A stretch of 64,000 bases of DNA from Streptomyces genisteinicus (GCF_014489615.1 NZ_CP060825.1:1295001-1359000); one strand, 5' to 3'. Positions 35,417 through 44,530 are shown, numbered from the stretch's first letter. The notes: generated from the sequence alone by a model not told the origin. Numbers and translations are program-made.

Positions 35417-37069
35417 CTACGCTTGCGAACGCAGTTCCCGCCTGAGGATCTTCCCACTTGTCGTCTTCGGGAGCTCCGGCAGGACCGACACGTCACGGGG
35501 GTACTTGTACGCCGCCAGCCGCTGCTCGCAGTAGGCGGAGAGCTCCCCGGGGGCCACCTCCGCGCCGGGGCGGAGACTGACGTACGCCCTGACCGTCTCG
35601 CCCCGGTAGGCGTCGGGCACGCCGACGACGGCGGCCTCCCGGACGGCGGGGTGGGTGTAGAGGACGTCCTCCACCTCGCGCGGCCACACCTTGAAGCCGG
35701 AGGCGTTGATCATGTCCTTCTTCCGGTCGACGACGTACAGCCAGCCGTCGGCGTCCATGAACCCGATGTCGCCGGTGCGCAGTTCGCCGCCCGGGAAGGC
35801 CTCGGCGCTCGCCTCGGGCATGCCCCAGTAGCCGGGGACGACCTGGGGTCCGCGGACGGCGATCTCGCCCTGCTCGCCGAGGGGGACCTCGTCGCCCCGC
35901 TCGTCGACGATGCGCACGATCGTGTCGGGGCCGGGGACGCCGACGGAGAGCGTGCCGGACGCGGGGTCGACCGGGGCCTCGTGCTCCGGGGGCACGGAGG
36001 CGCAGGGCGCGGTGCACTCGGTGAGGCCGTAGCCGTTGCGGATGTAGGGGCCGAAGCGCTCCCGGAAGCCGTCGACCAGCGCGGGCGGCAGCGGCGCACC
36101 GCCGGAGGAGATCACCTGGAACGAGGCGAAGTGGTCCGGGGTGACGGCCGGGTGGGCGGCGAGGGCCATGAAGGCGGTGGACGGGCCGACGGTGTACGCG
36201 GGCCGGTGCTCGGCGAAGGCGTCGAGGACGACCCCGGCCTCGAAGCGGTAGGTGAGGGCGAGGGTGCCCGCGTTGGCGAAGCAGGCAGCCAGCTGGCAGA
36301 CCATGCCGGTGATGTGGAACAGCGGGGCGAGCGCGTAGTAGCAGGCGCCGTCCGGCACGGGGTGGCCGGTGCGCTGGCGCTCGGCGTTGTAGGCGAGGGC
36401 GCCGTGCGGGTTCATGGCGCCCTTGGGGGTGCCGCTGGTGCCGGAGGTGTAGCTGATGAGCGCCGTGTCGCCGGCGGCCGGTTCCGGCAGGGAGGGCGCC
36501 GGCAGGCCGCTGCGTGCGACGGCGAGCAGGTCGTCGGCGTCGGCGGCGGGCGCCTCGCGGGCGAAGCCGAGGACCCGGGTGTCGCCGCGGGTCTGGAGGT
36601 CGAGCTCGCAGGCGGTGAGGACGGCGCGCAGCGGGGAGCCGGCCGCGCAGTCGCGCAGGTACGTCTCCCAGGCCCGGTCCGAGCAGATCAGCGCGGCCGC
36701 GCCGGAGTCGGCGAGGACGTGGGCGACCTCGCCGCTCTTGTACATGGGGTTGAGCGGGACGACGACGGCGCCGGCCTTCCACGCACCGAGCAGGGCGATC
36801 ACGAAGTGCGGGGTGTTCTGGAGCATGATCGCGACCCGGTCGCCGGGGGCGGTGCCGCGGGCGGCGAGGTGCCCGGCGACGGAGTCGGAGAGGGCGTCGG
36901 TCTCGCCGTAGGAGAGGCGGCCGTCGAAGTAGGCGAGCGCCGTGCGGGAGCCGGCGCGGGCGGCGGCGGCGCGGAAGGCGTGCAGGACGCTCGGGGGCGG
37001 GTCGACGGGGGCGCGCTGTGCCTCGCTCAGGCGGCCGAGCCAGGGGCGGGCTGCGTAGACGGAGCTCAC
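35417..37069 (-). CDS. acyl-CoA synthetase / AMP-dependent ligase
   Basis: The 550-residue adenylate-forming enzyme has the P-loop YTSGTSGTPKGAMNPHGAL, NGYGLTECTAP, the RTGDIGFMDADGWLYVVDRKK hinge and the C-terminal catalytic Lys in LPKTTSGKILRRELR. It activates a fatty or aromatic carboxylic acid as AMP ester and then as CoA thioester. GTG 37069 overlaps the SDR stop as GTGA. Together with the SDR and the co-regulated kinase-ACAD pair it could feed hydroxy-fatty acids into beta-oxidation. Confidence 0.93.
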   Translation of the reverse strand: MSSVYAARPWLGRLSEAQRAPVDPPPSVLHAFRAAAARAGSRTALAYFDGRLSYGETDALSDSVAGHLAARGTAPGDRVAIMLQNTPHFVIALLGAWKAGAVVVPLNPMYKSGEVAHVLADSGAAALICSDRAWETYLRDCAAGSPLRAVLTACELDLQTRGDTRVLGFAREAPAADADDLLAVARSGLPAPSLPEPAAGDTALISYTSGTSGTPKGAMNPHGALAYNAERQRTGHPVPDGACYYALAPLFHITGMVCQLAACFANAGTLALTYRFEAGVVLDAFAEHRPAYTVGPSTAFMALAAHPAVTPDHFASFQVISSGGAPLPPALVDGFRERFGPYIRNGYGLTECTAPCASVPPEHEAPVDPASGTLSVGVPGPDTIVRIVDERGDEVPLGEQGEIAVRGPQVVPGYWGMPEASAEAFPGGELRTGDIGFMDADGWLYVVDRKKDMINASGFKVWPREVEDVLYTHPAVREAAVVGVPDAYRGETVRAYVSLRPGAEVAPGELSAYCEQRLAAYKYPRDVSVLPELPKTTSGKILRRELRSQA

Positions 37070-37830
37070 CGGGAGACCTCCTCCCACTTGCGCTGGAGGT
37101 GGTTCATGCCGCCGAGCCACTTGTCCGTCTCGGCGGCCCTGGCCCGGTAGTAGCCCGCCACCTCGGGGTGCGGCAGGACCAGGAAGCGGTCCTCGGCCAT
37201 CGCGTCGAAGAGGGCGTCGGCGACGTCCTCGGGCTCGATCGCGGTGGGCTTCAGGACGATGTCGCCGGCCGATCCGGTGGCGGCGAGCATGTCCGTGCGC
37301 ACGCCCTGGGGGCAGATGGCGTGGACCTTGAGGCCGCGGTGGCGGTAGGTGAGGGAGAGCCACTCGGCGTAGGCGAGGGCGCCGTGCTTGGTGACGCTGT
37401 ACGGGGCGGCGCCGATCATGGTGAGCAGTCCGGCGGCGGAGACGGTGGAGACGAAGGTCCCGCTGCCGCGCTCCAGCCAGTCGGGCAGCAGGGCGCGGCT
37501 CGCGCGGACGTGTGCCATGACGTTGACGTCCCAGGCGGACGCCCAGACGTCCTCGTCGGCGAAGGCGTCGCCGCCGGAGCCGAGGCCCGCGTTGGCGCAG
37601 TAGACGTCGACGGTGCCGCCGAGGGCGTCGCGGGCGGCGTCCACGATGCCGGAGGCGTCACCGGGGACGGCGGTGCCGCCGATCTCGGCGGCGACGGCCC
37701 CGGCCTTGGCGGCGTCGATGTCGTTGACCACGACGCGGGCGCCCTCGGCGGCGAACCGGCGGGCCAGTGCGGCGCCTATGCCGCCGCCGGCGCCCGTGAC
37801 CACAACTCCCGCGCCCCGCACCGTACTCAT
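37066..37830 (-). CDS. short-chain dehydrogenase/reductase
   Basis: The 254-residue classical SDR has the Rossmann motif VTGAGGGIGAALARRF, the NAG segment YCANAGLGSGG and the catalytic Ser-Tyr-Lys with VSAAGLL and YSVTKHGALAYAEWL. Lys follows Tyr as YxxxK. It is the first gene of the operon, with the TetR-type operator 40 bp upstream of ATG 37830. It is a probable hydroxyacyl or alcohol dehydrogenase; specificity unknown. Confidence 0.92.
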   Translation of the reverse strand: MSTVRGAGVVVTGAGGGIGAALARRFAAEGARVVVNDIDAAKAGAVAAEIGGTAVPGDASGIVDAARDALGGTVDVYCANAGLGSGGDAFADEDVWASAWDVNVMAHVRASRALLPDWLERGSGTFVSTVSAAGLLTMIGAAPYSVTKHGALAYAEWLSLTYRHRGLKVHAICPQGVRTDMLAATGSAGDIVLKPTAIEPEDVADALFDAMAEDRFLVLPHPEVAGYYRARAAETDKWLGGMNHLQRKWEEVSR

Positions 37831-37869
37831 CGCGCTCCGCCCTTCGCAGTTCCTCGGCTTCACGGGCAG

Positions 37870-37883
37870 ACTAACCGGTCGGT
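37870..37883. promoter_or_regulatory. TetR-type operator before the SDR operon
   Basis: On the minus strand this reads ACCGAC-CG-GTTAGT, a variant of the perfect dyad at 29701-29714. It lies 40 bp upstream of the SDR start. Confidence 0.55.
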
Positions 37884-37903
37884 ATGTGCGGGGGGAAGGG
37901 GTC

Positions 37904-38010
37904 GGGACATGCCGGAGGAGGGCTCGGGACACGCGAGCGGACGGGGCCGGGACATGCCGGAGCAGGGCTCGGGACACGCGCGCGCACGGGGCCGGTACAT
38001 GCCGCGGGCG
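37904..38010. repeat. 45-bp tandem repeat in the SDR-NamZ spacer
   Basis: Two full copies and a degenerate partial third copy begin at 37904, 37949 and about 37994, with units of the type GGGACATGCCGGAG...GACACGCG. The copies carry GACACGCG and ACATGCCG elements. They are intergenic and between divergent promoters. Confidence 0.7.
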
Positions 38011-38129
38011 GGGGCGGGCCGCGCCGGGATGCGCCTCGGGCGCACGGGTCCCGCCGAGGTCGTTCCCGGCGGGCGTCAGGAGCGCTAGCCTGCGTGGCCA
38101 TGACAGAAGGCGATCACGGAGGTAGCCCG

Positions 38130-39374
38130 ATGAGCCTGTCCAGACGGGGTTTGCTGGCCGCCGGCGGCGGCGCGGTAGGGGCCCTGGCGGCCACCGCGGC
38201 GCCCGCCGCGGCCCACGGTGAGCGGGGCCGCGCGGTGCGCACCGGATTCGACCGGCTCGCGGCGGACGGGTACGCCGCCCTGTCGGGCGAGCGGGTGGGC
38301 GTCGTGACCAACCCGACGGGCATCACCGGCGACGTGCGCCACATCGTGGACGTGATGCACGCCGACGACCGGGTGGACCTGATCGCGGTCTTCGGCCCCG
38401 AGCACGGCTTCCGCGGCACCGCGCAGGCGGGCGGCTCCGAGGGCCGCTACGACGACCCGGCCACCGGGCTGCCGGTGTACGACACGTACCTGAAGAGCGG
38501 GCAGCCGCTGGCGGACGTCTTCACCGCGTCGGGCGTCGACACCGTCGTCTTCGACATCCAGGACGCCGGCGCCCGCTTCTACACGTACATCTGGACGCTG
38601 TTCGACTGCATGCAGGCCGCCGCGCTGGCCGGCAAGCGGTTCGTGGTGCTGGACCGGCCGAACCCCGTGACCGGGCGGGCCGCCCTCGGGCCGGTGCTCG
38701 ACAAGCGGTTCGCCACCTTCGTCGGCCGCGAGCCCATCGCGCAGGCCCACGGCATGACCGTCGCCGAACTGGCGCTCCTGTTCAACGGGGAGTTCCTGAC
38801 GCAGCCGGCGGACCTGTCCGTCGTGACGATGAAGGGCTGGCGGCGCTCCGACTTCTTCGACGAGACCGGGCTGCCCTGGGTGCCGCCGAGCCCCAACATG
38901 CCCACCCCCGAGACCGCCCTCGTCTACTCCGGCACCTGCCTCTTCGAGGGCACCAACCTCTCCGAGGGGCGCGGCACCACCCGGCCGTTCGAACTGCTCG
39001 GCGCCGAGGGCGTCGACCGGCACTGGGCCGAGGCGGCGAACGCCCTGGACATGCCCGGAGTCCGCTTCCGCGAGGCCTACTTCGCCCCCACGTTCTCCAA
39101 GTTCCAGGGGAAGACGGTGGGCGGCGTCCAGGTGCACGTCCACGACCGCGGGTCCTTCGACCCGGTGCGCACCGGCATCGGCCTGCTGGTGACGGCCAAG
39201 CGGAGCTGGAGCGGGTTCGCCTGGCGGCCGGACAACTGGATCGACAAGCTCACCGGCACCACCTCGGTGCGCACCCTGATCGACGCGGGCGCGGACACCG
39301 ACGAGGTCGTCGGCGCGTGGGCGGCCGACCTGGCCGCCTTCCGGGCCGTGCGCCGCAGGTACCTGCGCTACTGA
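38130..39374 (+). CDS. Tat-exported DUF1343 protein, NamZ-type exo-beta-N-acetylmuramidase
   Basis: The 414-residue protein begins SLSRRGLLAAGGG, a twin-arginine signal ending PAAAHG. The DUF1343 landmarks are GVVTNPTGI, FGPEHGFRG with the catalytic Glu region, VVFDIQDAGARFYTYIWTL, DRPNPVTG and PSPNMPTPE. This family includes NamZ of Bacillus, which removes terminal MurNAc from peptidoglycan fragments (GH171). It is probably outside the membrane in cell-wall recycling or turnover. ATG 38130 follows GGAGG. Confidence 0.92.
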   Translation: MSLSRRGLLAAGGGAVGALAATAAPAAAHGERGRAVRTGFDRLAADGYAALSGERVGVVTNPTGITGDVRHIVDVMHADDRVDLIAVFGPEHGFRGTAQAGGSEGRYDDPATGLPVYDTYLKSGQPLADVFTASGVDTVVFDIQDAGARFYTYIWTLFDCMQAAALAGKRFVVLDRPNPVTGRAALGPVLDKRFATFVGREPIAQAHGMTVAELALLFNGEFLTQPADLSVVTMKGWRRSDFFDETGLPWVPPSPNMPTPETALVYSGTCLFEGTNLSEGRGTTRPFELLGAEGVDRHWAEAANALDMPGVRFREAYFAPTFSKFQGKTVGGVQVHVHDRGSFDPVRTGIGLLVTAKRSWSGFAWRPDNWIDKLTGTTSVRTLIDAGADTDEVVGAWAADLAAFRAVRRRYLRY

Positions 39375-39476
39375 GCGGGCGGCCCGCCCGGGGCGGGGGG
39401 GGTGAGGTTGTCCCCACCCCCGCCCCGGGTGGCCGCACCCTGGCCCCGCCCCCGGGCGCGCGGGGAGGGTGGAGCC

Positions 39477-40808
39477 ATGCGCCCCCGGCTGCGAGACCTC
39501 AGAAGGCATCCCCTGCTCCAGCACGCCGTGCTGCTCCTCACGGCACTGGCCGCCATCGCCCTGATGACGCCCGCGCGGGCACAGCAGCAGGCCGACGACC
39601 CGGTGCGCGCCCTCGCCCGGCACGCCGAGCCGCTCTCCGACCTGCGTCCGCTGGCCGCCATGGCGGGCTCGGCCACCGTTGTGGGCGTCGGCGAGGCGAC
39701 CCACGGCTCGTCCGAGTTCTTCACCACCAAGCACCGGCTGTTCCGGCACCTCGTCGAGCACGAGGGCTTCACCACGTACGCCCTGGAGGCCAACTGGAGC
39801 GCGGGGCTGCGGCTGAACGCGTACGTGCTGCGCGGCGAGGGCGATCCCCGCACGATCATGCGCGAGGAGTTCCAGGAGTCGTACCTGATCTGGCACACCC
39901 GCGAGTACCTGGACCTCCTGGAGTGGATGCGGCGGCACAACGTCCGGCACCCGGACCGGCCGGTGCAGTTCATGGGCAACGACATCGCCTACGCGGGGCC
40001 GCGGCTGTTCGACGAGGTGACCTCCTACGTGGCGGCCCGCCATCCCCGGCTGCTCCCCGAGTTCGAGCGGCTCTACGCAGCGTCCCGGCCGGCCGGCGGG
40101 GTCCGGGAGACCATCGAGCGCTCGATGCGGCGGCCGCTCGCCGAGCGCCGGGCCATGGCCGCCGACGTGCGGGCCGCGCTCGCGCTGCTGGAGCGGCAGC
40201 GGCCCGGACCGGACCGGCAGCGGCACGCCTGGGTCCTCCAGCACGCCCGCGCCATCGCGCAGACGGGCGCCGAGTTCGCCTTCGACTTCGAGGACCCGGC
40301 GCAGGTCGGCGCGGCCATGCGCCACCGGGACCGGATGATGGCCGAGAACACCGTCTGGTGGCAGCGGCAGACCGGGCACCGGATGCTGCTCTCCGCCCAC
40401 AACGGTCACGTCCGCTACGAGACCACCGACCCCGAGAACTACCCCAAGGTGCAGGGCGCGTTCCTGCGGGACCTGATCGGCGACTCCTACGTGAGCGTCG
40501 GCTTCACCTTCGGCCGGGGGTCGTTCAACGCCCTGGACCTGACGGACCCCGGGGAGCGGCTCGGTACCTTCTCCGTCCCGGCGCCCGGCCCCGGCCGGGC
40601 CGAGCACACCCTGGAACGGGTCGCTGCGCACGACTGGTACGCCGATCTCCGCACGGCCCCGCGGACGGCCCGCCAGTGGCTGGGAGTCGCCCGTCCCACC
40701 TGGGACATCGGCAATGCCTGGCCGGACGAGCCCGAGCGGGTGCGCCTGCTCACGTCGTACGACGTCCTCATCCATCTGCATGAGGTCCGGGCGGCCGAAC
40801 GTCTCTGA
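39477..40808 (+). CDS. secreted or anchored erythromycin-esterase-like protein
   Basis: The 443-residue protein has an N-terminal hydrophobic segment LLQHAVLLLTALAAIALM ending ARAQQQ, a signal peptide or anchor. The EreA/EreB fold is shown by VVGVGEATHGSSEFFTTK with the catalytic His/Glu loop, YALEANWSAGLRLNAYVLRG and the C-terminal SAHNGHVRYE. True Ere enzymes open the macrolide lactone. Most homologues in Streptomyces are uncharacterised and may act on other esters. The DUF1343 gene lies 102 bp upstream on the same strand. Confidence 0.88.
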   Translation: MRPRLRDLRRHPLLQHAVLLLTALAAIALMTPARAQQQADDPVRALARHAEPLSDLRPLAAMAGSATVVGVGEATHGSSEFFTTKHRLFRHLVEHEGFTTYALEANWSAGLRLNAYVLRGEGDPRTIMREEFQESYLIWHTREYLDLLEWMRRHNVRHPDRPVQFMGNDIAYAGPRLFDEVTSYVAARHPRLLPEFERLYAASRPAGGVRETIERSMRRPLAERRAMAADVRAALALLERQRPGPDRQRHAWVLQHARAIAQTGAEFAFDFEDPAQVGAAMRHRDRMMAENTVWWQRQTGHRMLLSAHNGHVRYETTDPENYPKVQGAFLRDLIGDSYVSVGFTFGRGSFNALDLTDPGERLGTFSVPAPGPGRAEHTLERVAAHDWYADLRTAPRTARQWLGVARPTWDIGNAWPDEPERVRLLTSYDVLIHLHEVRAAERL

Positions 40809-40878
40809 TCCTCCGCGGGTATGGCTGTTTCCTCCCTTGCGCAGGATGCTGGGGTGAGGGGACGAGGGGAGGGGCGCC

Positions 40879-42327
40879 ATGGCCGACACAGGTGGGCAGC
40901 CGTACCGGGAGGCGGTCTTCGGGGCGGACGGCGATCCGCTCGGGCCGGCCGGCGGCCTGGTGGAACCGGGGATCACCGATCTGCTCCTGTTCGCCCACGG
41001 GTGGCACAACTCCCCCGCCACGGCGCGGGCGATGAACTCGGCGTTCTTCGCCCCGTTCAGCAAACTGGTGGCCCAGACCCCGCAGGCGCGACTCGCGTGC
41101 GCGGCGGTCGCCTGGCCCTCGATGCGGTTCACGGACGAGTCCATCCCCGACGTGGAGCCTCCCGCGCCGGGGGCGCAGCCGACGGGACCGGGGCTCGACC
41201 GGGCGACCCGTGACGGGCTGATGGCGCTGCACCCGGGCCGGCACGCCGACGTGCGGCGGCTGGCGGCGCTCCTCGACGAGCAGCCCGGGTCCTGGTCGGC
41301 GTTCGACGAGTTCGGTTCGCTGGCGCGGCAGTTGGCGGCCGTCCCGGCCGGCGGGCTGGAGTCGGGCTTCGCCGAGGACCTGCCGCTGGACGAGCAGGGG
41401 CCGCCCGCGGTGCTGTACGAGAGCGTCCGGACGCTGTGCGGCCGGCTGTCGCAGGCCCTGGACCCCGGTCCGGCGGCGGACGTCTGGGGCCCGCCGGGCG
41501 CGGGCCCGTCGGGCGGTGGCCTCCCGGGCGCGGGGGTGATCCGGGCCGGGGCCCCCGGCGGACCGGTACCCGGCCGCGGCAGGCCGGACGGTCCGATACC
41601 CGGCGGCCCGGCCGCGGTGCACACCGCTCCCGGCGCCGGCCACCCGGGCGCGACGGTACCCGCCGTGGCGCCGTTCCCGTGGCGGGGAGCGAAGGAGCTG
41701 CTGCGGCAGACCACGTACTACGCGCTCAAGCGCCGGGCCGGGACCGTCGGCGAACTGGGGCTCGGCCCCCTGCTGGGCCGGCTGGCCCGGACCGCCCCCG
41801 ACGTGCGGGTCCACCTGGTCGGGCACGGTCACGGCGCCCGCCTGGTGGCCTTCGCGCTGCGCGGCCTCCCGCACGGCGCCCACAACGTGAAGTCGCTGAC
41901 ACTGCTCCAGGGCGCCCTGTCGCACTACTCCTTCGCCTGCGGCCTGCCGCACGCGCCGCGCGGCGGGGGCGCGCTCGCCGCGCTCCAGGACCGGGTGGAC
42001 GGCCCGGTGGTGGCGTCCTACTCGCGGCACGACAGCGCGCTGGGCGTCTTCTACCCGCTGGCCTTCGGGCTCGCCGGGGAGCCCGCGGCGGCCGGGGACG
42101 ACCCGCGCTGGCGCGCGATGGGCGCCGAGGGCATCCGGGCCGTGCCCGGGGCGGTGCGCATGAGTCTGGGCGAGGCGCTGCGCGACGGGCTGCCCGGCAG
42201 CGGGTGCGTCAGCGTGGACGCGGCCCAGGTGGTGCGGCGCGGCGGACCCCCGGCCGGCGCGCACAGTGACATCTGCCACGAGGAACTGGCCCGGCTGGTG
42301 CTGGCGGCGGGCCGCGTCGGCCGCTGA
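40879..42327 (+). CDS. alpha/beta-hydrolase-fold protein lacking the usual nucleophile Ser
   Basis: The 482-residue protein has LLLFAHGWHNSPATA, the HGW oxyanion-hole loop of alpha/beta hydrolases. The nucleophile elbow reads VHLVGHGHGARLVAFALRG, so GxSxG is replaced by GHGHG. A Gly/Pro-rich insertion covers about 195-255. The C-terminal part contains FYPLAFGL and a conserved-looking SDICHEELARLVL. It may be a non-enzymatic binding protein or use another residue. ATG 40879 follows GAGGGGAGGGG. Confidence 0.7.
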   Translation: MADTGGQPYREAVFGADGDPLGPAGGLVEPGITDLLLFAHGWHNSPATARAMNSAFFAPFSKLVAQTPQARLACAAVAWPSMRFTDESIPDVEPPAPGAQPTGPGLDRATRDGLMALHPGRHADVRRLAALLDEQPGSWSAFDEFGSLARQLAAVPAGGLESGFAEDLPLDEQGPPAVLYESVRTLCGRLSQALDPGPAADVWGPPGAGPSGGGLPGAGVIRAGAPGGPVPGRGRPDGPIPGGPAAVHTAPGAGHPGATVPAVAPFPWRGAKELLRQTTYYALKRRAGTVGELGLGPLLGRLARTAPDVRVHLVGHGHGARLVAFALRGLPHGAHNVKSLTLLQGALSHYSFACGLPHAPRGGGALAALQDRVDGPVVASYSRHDSALGVFYPLAFGLAGEPAAAGDDPRWRAMGAEGIRAVPGAVRMSLGEALRDGLPGSGCVSVDAAQVVRRGGPPAGAHSDICHEELARLVLAAGRVGR

Positions 42328-42462
42328 GCGGCGTGTTCGGACCGGTCCGAACGAACGGATCCGGACGAATCGGCGGCCGGCGATTTTCGATGGAGCCCAA
42401 ACGGGCACTCCTACGTCCATTCCCCAACGCCGATGTACGAGAGTGACGGAGGTGCCGACACG

Positions 42463-43074
42463 ATGGCAGGTTTCCGGAGTCTTGCGAGACAGGTGCGCGA
42501 CGCGCGGTGCGATCTGGCGCTGCGCCGCTATTCGCTGCGCAAGTGCCTGGAGCGGTTCGCGCCGTACGGCCACCGGGCCACCTGGGACCACCTGTGCGCC
42601 CGCCACGGGATCGAGCCCGAGGACCGGGATCCGGATCCGGTGCGGCTGGTGGCCGCGCTGGACGAACTGGAGGACGCGCGGGCCGTCTGGCTCGCGTACG
42701 AAGAGGACTTCGCGGACCGCCGCAAACGGGAGAAGCACGAGGGGCTGCGGCGGCCCGGCCATCTCGACGACTGGCACCGCAGGAGCCGGGGCGGGAACGG
42801 GGTCGCGCGCTGCGACACCCCGCACGCCCACCCCGCCGAGCCGCTGGGCGAGGTGCTGCGCCGGCTCATCGGCGCGCTGGACGAGGAGCCGGGGGCGGCC
42901 TGTCCGGTGTGCAGGGGAACGCACATCGTGTGGCGCCACGACCTCGACGGCGAGCCGTGGGCCGGACCGGTCTGCGACGGCTGCGGGATCGTGGTCCCGG
43001 AGCCGGTGCTGAGCGCGGACGCCGTGACCGCGGCGCGCAGGGCGGGGCGGCACGCCCTCGCCTCGGTGGCCTGA
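42463..43074 (+). CDS. hypothetical protein with C-terminal zinc ribbon, 203 aa
   Basis: The helical N-terminal region with many Arg residues is followed by a four-Cys zinc ribbon, CPVCRGTHIVWRH ... GPVCDGCGIVVPE, at about residues 155-185. ATG 42463 is chosen because GGAGG is spaced correctly; ATG 42433 is an in-frame alternative. No signal or membrane segment is seen. I do not recognise the family. The zinc ribbon suggests nucleic-acid or protein binding. Confidence 0.7.
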   Translation: MAGFRSLARQVRDARCDLALRRYSLRKCLERFAPYGHRATWDHLCARHGIEPEDRDPDPVRLVAALDELEDARAVWLAYEEDFADRRKREKHEGLRRPGHLDDWHRRSRGGNGVARCDTPHAHPAEPLGEVLRRLIGALDEEPGAACPVCRGTHIVWRHDLDGEPWAGPVCDGCGIVVPEPVLSADAVTAARRAGRHALASVA

Positions 43075-43157
43075 CTCCGGGCCGTCCGGGCGAGGGCCGG
43101 CCGGAGGAGGGCCCGGCCGGGGCGAAGTGCCCGCCGGGGTCCGGCCGGGACGCGCAC

Positions 43158-43181
43158 GGGGAGCCGGGTACGCGGCTCCCC
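43158..43181 (+). terminator. stem-loop in the 43075-43400 spacer
   Basis: GGGGAGCC (43158-43165) pairs with GGCTCCCC (43174-43181). The spacer is extremely GC-rich and has no supported gene; the RNA ligase promoter should lie near 43310-43390. Confidence 0.5.
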
Positions 43182-43400
43182 GGGGCACCGCCGCGGCGGC
43201 CCGGGCACGCGGGGCCCGGCCGGCGGCCGGGTACCGGGGCGGCGACCGCCCGGCACGGGGGCGATCGGCGTCCGGTGCCGCACACCGGTCCGCCGGGCTG
43301 TGCGGGGCGCCCCTTAGCAGAGCGGAAATCCCGTGGGCCAGCGGGAATCCGGCGCGCGAGAGTGGCGGGAGACGGATGCCACGAGCGAGGAGCCCCCGAC

Positions 43401-44474
43401 ATGTCGACGCTGCGCGTCACCGCCGAGAGACTGACCGTGCACGAGCACCCCGACGCCGACGCGCTGGAGCTGGCCCAGGTGGGCCTCTACCGGGCCGTCG
43501 TCGCCAAGGGCGCGTACCGCACCGGTGACGTCGCGCTCTACATCCCGGAGCAGGCCGTGCTGCCCGACGGCCTGATCGGTGAACTGGGCCTGACGGGGCG
43601 CCTGTCCGGCGGCGGACGCAACCGGGTCAAGGCGGTGCGGCTGCGCGGCGAGCTGTCGCAGGGCATCGTGTGCCGGCCGCGTGCGCTGGCCGGTGTCGAC
43701 CTCGCGCGGGCGGCCGAGGAGGGCACCGACTTCGCGGAGCTGCTCTCGATCACCAAGTGGGTCCCGCCCGTCCCGGTCGGGATGAGCGGTGCGGTGGAGT
43801 CGGCGCCCGGCCTGCTGGGGTGGGTCGACATCGAGAACCTCCAGCGCTACCCGGACATCTTCGAGCCCGGCGAGCCGGTGGTGCTGACGGAGAAGCTGCA
43901 CGGCACGGCCTGCCTGCTGACCTGGTCGGCCGCGGACGGCGGCAGCGTGCGGGTCTCCTCGAAGGGCTTCGGCGCCAAGGGCCTGGCCCTCACCGAGGAC
44001 CCGGCGAACCTCTACTGGCGCGCGGTGCTGGGCCACGGCGTCCCGGCGGTCGCCGCGCGGCTCGCCGCCTCGCTCGGGGCGAGCCGGGTCGGCGTCTTCG
44101 GCGAGGTGTACGGCGCGGGTGTGCAGGACCTCGCGTACGGGGCGGACGCCCGCAGCGCCGAGGGACTGGGATACGCGGTGTTCGACGTGTCCGCGGAGAT
44201 CGACGGGCAGGTCCGCTGGCTGGACGCGGCCGCCCTGCTCGACGGTGAACTCCCCCTGGTGCCACGGCTGTACGAGGGCCCGTACGACGCCGCGAAGGTG
44301 CTGGAGCTGGCGACCGGCAGGGAGACGGTCTCGGGCCGGGGCCTGCATCTGCGGGAGGGTGTGGTGGTCCGCGCCGCGGTCGAGCGCTACAGCCCGGTGA
44401 CCGGCGGGCGGGCCATCGCGAAGGCGGTCAGCCCGGCGTATCTGACGCGCAAGGGAGGCACCGAGTACGAGTGA
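43401..44474 (+). CDS. ATP-dependent RNA ligase of the Deinococcus DraRnl (Rnl5) type
   Basis: The 357-residue protein has an N-terminal OB-like domain (about 1-110) and a nucleotidyltransferase domain. Motif I is TEKLHGTACLL with the nucleophilic Lys at residue 165. Motif Ia includes VRVSSKGFGAKG, motif III is RVGVFGEVYG, motif IV is REGVVVRA and motif V is AIAKAVSPAYL. It would be adenylated on Lys and seal 3'-OH/5'-phosphate RNA nicks. ATG 43401 follows GAGGAG. It is monocistronic; the natural substrate in Streptomyces is unknown. Confidence 0.92.
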   Translation: MSTLRVTAERLTVHEHPDADALELAQVGLYRAVVAKGAYRTGDVALYIPEQAVLPDGLIGELGLTGRLSGGGRNRVKAVRLRGELSQGIVCRPRALAGVDLARAAEEGTDFAELLSITKWVPPVPVGMSGAVESAPGLLGWVDIENLQRYPDIFEPGEPVVLTEKLHGTACLLTWSAADGGSVRVSSKGFGAKGLALTEDPANLYWRAVLGHGVPAVAARLAASLGASRVGVFGEVYGAGVQDLAYGADARSAEGLGYAVFDVSAEIDGQVRWLDAAALLDGELPLVPRLYEGPYDAAKVLELATGRETVSGRGLHLREGVVVRAAVERYSPVTGGRAIAKAVSPAYLTRKGGTEYE

Positions 44475-44486
44475 TGCCTGCGGTCC

Positions 44487-44530
44487 GGGGGACGGGGCGC
44501 CCGTCCCCCGGGCCGGCCGGCCCGGCCGGC
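44487..44530. terminator. bidirectional stem-loops between RNA ligase and soxR
   Basis: GGGACGGGC/GCCCGTCCC and a following GGGCCGGCC/GGCCGGCCC stem lie between the convergent stop codons. Confidence 0.65.

Noticed and set aside
37904..38010. CRISPR-like array
   Set aside because: The units are 45-bp contiguous repeats without unique spacers and no cas gene is present.
39477..40808. Calling the Ere-like gene a macrolide-resistance gene
   Set aside because: The family is broad and this protein has a signal or anchor; resistance cannot be inferred.
38085..43188. Very long minus-strand frames antisense to NamZ, Ere-like and hydrolase genes
   Set aside because: Compositional shadows without motifs; the plus-strand genes have catalytic motifs and RBS.
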